A stretch of 11,420 nucleotides of DNA, taken from Poronia punctata (taxonomy: Eukaryota > Ascomycota > Sordariomycetes > Xylariales > Xylariaceae). Under the pieces are notes generated by a model. The model was not told where the DNA came from, ran no database searches, and saw only the letters and a program-made list of their open reading frames with translations. The DNA is taken from positions 1 to 11,420 of the forward strand of contig MU402004.1 in assembly GCA_022579005.1 (NCBI GenBank), read 5' to 3'. The translations under genes and the position numbers were made by a program. This document shows positions 9,681 through 11,420 of this stretch, piece by piece. The stretch's first letter is position 1, and every line of letters begins with the position of its first letter.

Positions 9681-10290
9681 AATCTAGTATAAAAATATAA
9701 TATTAACGCTAAAAAAAAAGCTTTAACTAGTTAATAAGCTATTATAGCAAGTATAGTAATTATTAGCAAAAATTTTATTTAAAAAAAAAAAAAAAAGTAA
9801 AGCATTAGCTTATACTACTAAAGTAGCTTAAAAAGCTTTATTAAACTTATACCTGTTAGCTTATTTAATAATAAAAGTATAAATTGTAAACTTATAAGCT
9901 TATAAAGCGCTAAACCTTTACTATATAATTATAAACAATTTTTAAAAGCAAAAAGGTAAAAAGTACTAATATATATACTTAACCTATATATTATGCACTA
10001 TATAAATAGTAGTAGTAACTTATTTAGCAAAAGCTACTACTAAAAGTATAAAAACCGCTTTTTAAAAAAAAAAAGCTAAAGCTATTATTTATAACTAATA
10101 TATTTTATATGCTAAAGCTAAAAAATTAGCTTAAAGCAAAACAGCTTTTAAACTAGCAGCTTTAATATAGTTTTATAAAATAATTTATAAACTATAAGCT
10201 AAAAACCTTACTTTTATAAAGCTAACAAAAATTATACGCTATAAAACTAAAATATATAAAAAGTATTATATTAATAATATAAGTATATTA
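9681..10290 (+). pseudogene. pol: Linker between RNase H and integrase, copy C
   Basis: About 600 bases in the pol relic that lie between the RNase H end (KPDYI) and the integrase zinc finger. No domain is recognisable. The length (about 200 codons) is longer than the linker of many gypsy elements. A run of sixteen or more A at 9780-9796 is included. The pol frame is the same on both sides, so no net frameshift occurred here. Confidence 0.5.
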
Positions 10291-11130
10291 TATTTTAAAA
10301 AATAGTTAATAATTTTAGCTTAAAAAGCTTTAGTAAAGCAACTAATATATTAGCACTATAATAACTTAAAAGCTAAGCATATAAAAAAAAATAAAATAGC
10401 TAAGTTATTATAGTGCAAGTTTTATTAAAAAAGCTTAAAGCAAAACATTTAAAAATATGTTGCTAGCTATACGCAATATAAAAAAGCTTAAAAGCTAAAG
10501 TATAAGCTTTATAAAAAGCTTTAATTATTACTTTTATTAAAATAGCCTTTTTAAAAAATTAGCTTAAATTTTATTATAAAACTACTTTTATATATAAAAG
10601 CAAATAATAACATTTATAATATAATTTTAGTTATTATAAACTAGTTTATAAAAATAGCATTATTTATTTTTATATAAAAAACGCTTAATACTACTAAGCT
10701 TATAATAATTATATACTATAAAGTAAACTATTAGTATAAGTTTTTAAAAAAGATTATAAATAATAAAAATAAACTTATTATAAGTAAATTTTAAAAAAAG
10801 TTTTATAAAGTATAAAAAATATATTAGCAGCTATTTATTATATAGCACCTTTAAACTAATAACTAAATAAAATAAATATACTAAACTTTAAAAAAGTACT
10901 TTTATATTTTTTATAATAATAAGCTAAATAGCTAAGTTAAAGTATTAGCAAATATTAAGTTTATATATAATAATAGCTAATATGCTACTATAAGCTATTT
11001 ACTATTTAAAGTATTATATAAATACTATTTAAAAAGTATTAAGTATATATTAAAGCAGCTTTAATCTAATATTTAAAAAGTAAAAAAAAAGCTATAATAA
11101 ATAAAAGCTATATACTACGTAGTTTATAAG
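10291..11130 (+). pseudogene. pol: Integrase relic of copy C (HHCC and DDE core)
   Basis: Would insert the DNA copy into the host chromosome. Same frame as RT. The zinc-binding module starts HYNNLKAKH (10354-10380, both histidines intact) and ends with TAT-x2-TAT at 10468-10479, two cysteine codons changed by RIP. In the core the triad is readable: SLNFI with D1 as AAT at 10567-10569; the SDRD motif as NNKN with D2 as AAT at 10762-10764; and HLQTN-Q-K with E as AAA at 10870-10872. D2 and E are separated by 35 residues, the canonical D35E spacing. Then come VLANIKFIYNNS (family -ANAEFAYNNS) and FKVLYKYY (family F-LLYGY-P). Confidence 0.93.
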
Positions 11131-11420
11131 CACTAAAAATAGGCAGTAAAGTTAATATAAAAGCATTATAATAAACGCTATATGCTAAAAAAGTTTTAAA
11201 TAAGTAATATAATAAAGCTATTAATAATATATTTTAAGTTTAAGTGCAAAAAAAAACTAGCTTTTATATATATTTAAGTTAAAGTTATTAAAAAAATAAA
11301 AACTTAAGTATACTAAATCTAGTTGTTAAAAATTTATTTTTAAGTTTATAATATATTTTTTATATTATTACTTAAGCTATAAATAAACTAGCTAAAAAAC
11401 GCTAGCAAAATAGCGCTACT
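11131..11420 (+). pseudogene. pol: Integrase C-terminal module relic of copy C, cut by window edge
   Basis: Continuation of the pol frame. KHYNKRYMLKKF at 11161-11196 matches the YYDKRHKPREF segment found in gypsy integrases before the GPY/F module, and VYNIFFILLLKL at 11344-11379 matches the V-H-VF-VSLLEPY segment that closes it. The GPY/F core itself is too altered to be certain. A chromodomain, present in many fungal chromoviruses, would lie further right and cannot be judged. Confidence 0.7.

Larger units (their letters stand above)
6045..11420 (+). mobile_element. Copy C: least decayed Ty3/gypsy LTR retrotransposon, 3' end outside window
   Basis: Starts with the LTR terminus TGTAACAGGGCACC at 6045 and continues to the window edge. 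In order it shows LTR, gag with CCHC knuckle, reverse transcriptase, RNase H and integrase. This gag-RT-RNase H-integrase order is diagnostic of Ty3/gypsy (in Ty1/copia the integrase precedes RT). The coding frames are destroyed by stops but only by transitions of RIP type. It is nested in copy B and is therefore younger, and it keeps more CpA and TpG than A or B. No 3' LTR, polypurine tract or chromodomain is visible before 11420. Confidence 0.93.

Noticed and set aside
9780..9796. A long A run that could be a poly(A) tail of a LINE or processed copy.
   Set aside because: It lies inside the pol relic, with RNase H upstream and integrase downstream in the same frame, so it is an internal lysine-coding or slipped run.
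1..11420. Mitochondrial, apicomplexan or AT-rich endosymbiont DNA.
   Set aside because: The composition is not uniformly AT-biased: cytosine is kept in CpT and lost at CpA, and nested gypsy elements with LTRs are present. No tRNA, rRNA or open gene occurs in 11 kb.
1..11420. CRISPR arrays, phage or bacterial operons.
   Set aside because: No regularly spaced repeats, ribosome-binding sites or open reading frames exist. The only long repeats are the three retrotransposon copies.

Overview
The window is an extremely A+T-rich stretch of what is almost certainly a filamentous ascomycete (Pezizomycotina) nuclear genome. It contains no intact gene. CpA and TpG dinucleotides are nearly absent from long stretches while TpA is everywhere, and most surviving cytosines sit in CpT. 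That is the signature of repeat-induced point mutation (RIP: C-to-T preferentially at CpA, on both strands). Every old reading frame is full of TAA/TAG stops, yet the frames can still be followed because the damage is almost purely transitions.

Nearly all of the window is three copies of one Ty3/gypsy-type LTR retrotransposon family. Copy A (1-2766, minus strand) runs from its 5' LTR end at 2766 leftward to the window edge, where it is cut inside reverse transcriptase. Copy B (4399-6044, plus strand) has an LTR start at 4399, an internal deletion of about 1.29 kb joining LTR to the end of gag, and is interrupted at 6044. Copy C (6045-11420, plus strand) is inserted in B just downstream of B's reverse-transcriptase active site and runs out of the window. 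It is the least mutated copy. It shows LTR, gag with a CCHC zinc knuckle, reverse transcriptase (YLDD read as YLNN), RNase H, and integrase (zinc-binding HHCC, then the catalytic triad with exactly 35 residues between the second D and the E), followed by a C-terminal integrase module. The pol relic stays in one frame from about 8281 to 11420, so it decayed by substitution rather than by indels.

Between A and B lies about 1.6 kb that is not part of these copies. 2767-3096 is an island with visibly more CpA, TpG and CpG than its surroundings. 3097-4398 is heavily mutated, unassigned DNA with one clear hairpin (3599-3679) and a very weak hint of a pogo/Fot1-like transposase tail.

The order of events is readable: B inserted, C inserted into B (putative 5-bp target duplication CTATT), and RIP acted on all copies. 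A lies in inverted orientation to C, giving a 2.76-kb inverted repeat with a 3.3-kb spacer. Such nested, RIP-mutated retrotransposon blocks are typical of gene-poor AT-isochores, subtelomeres and some fungal centromeres; which of these this is cannot be told from the window. I found no previously undescribed functional system; the interest lies in the nested architecture and in how well the dead polyprotein can be read.
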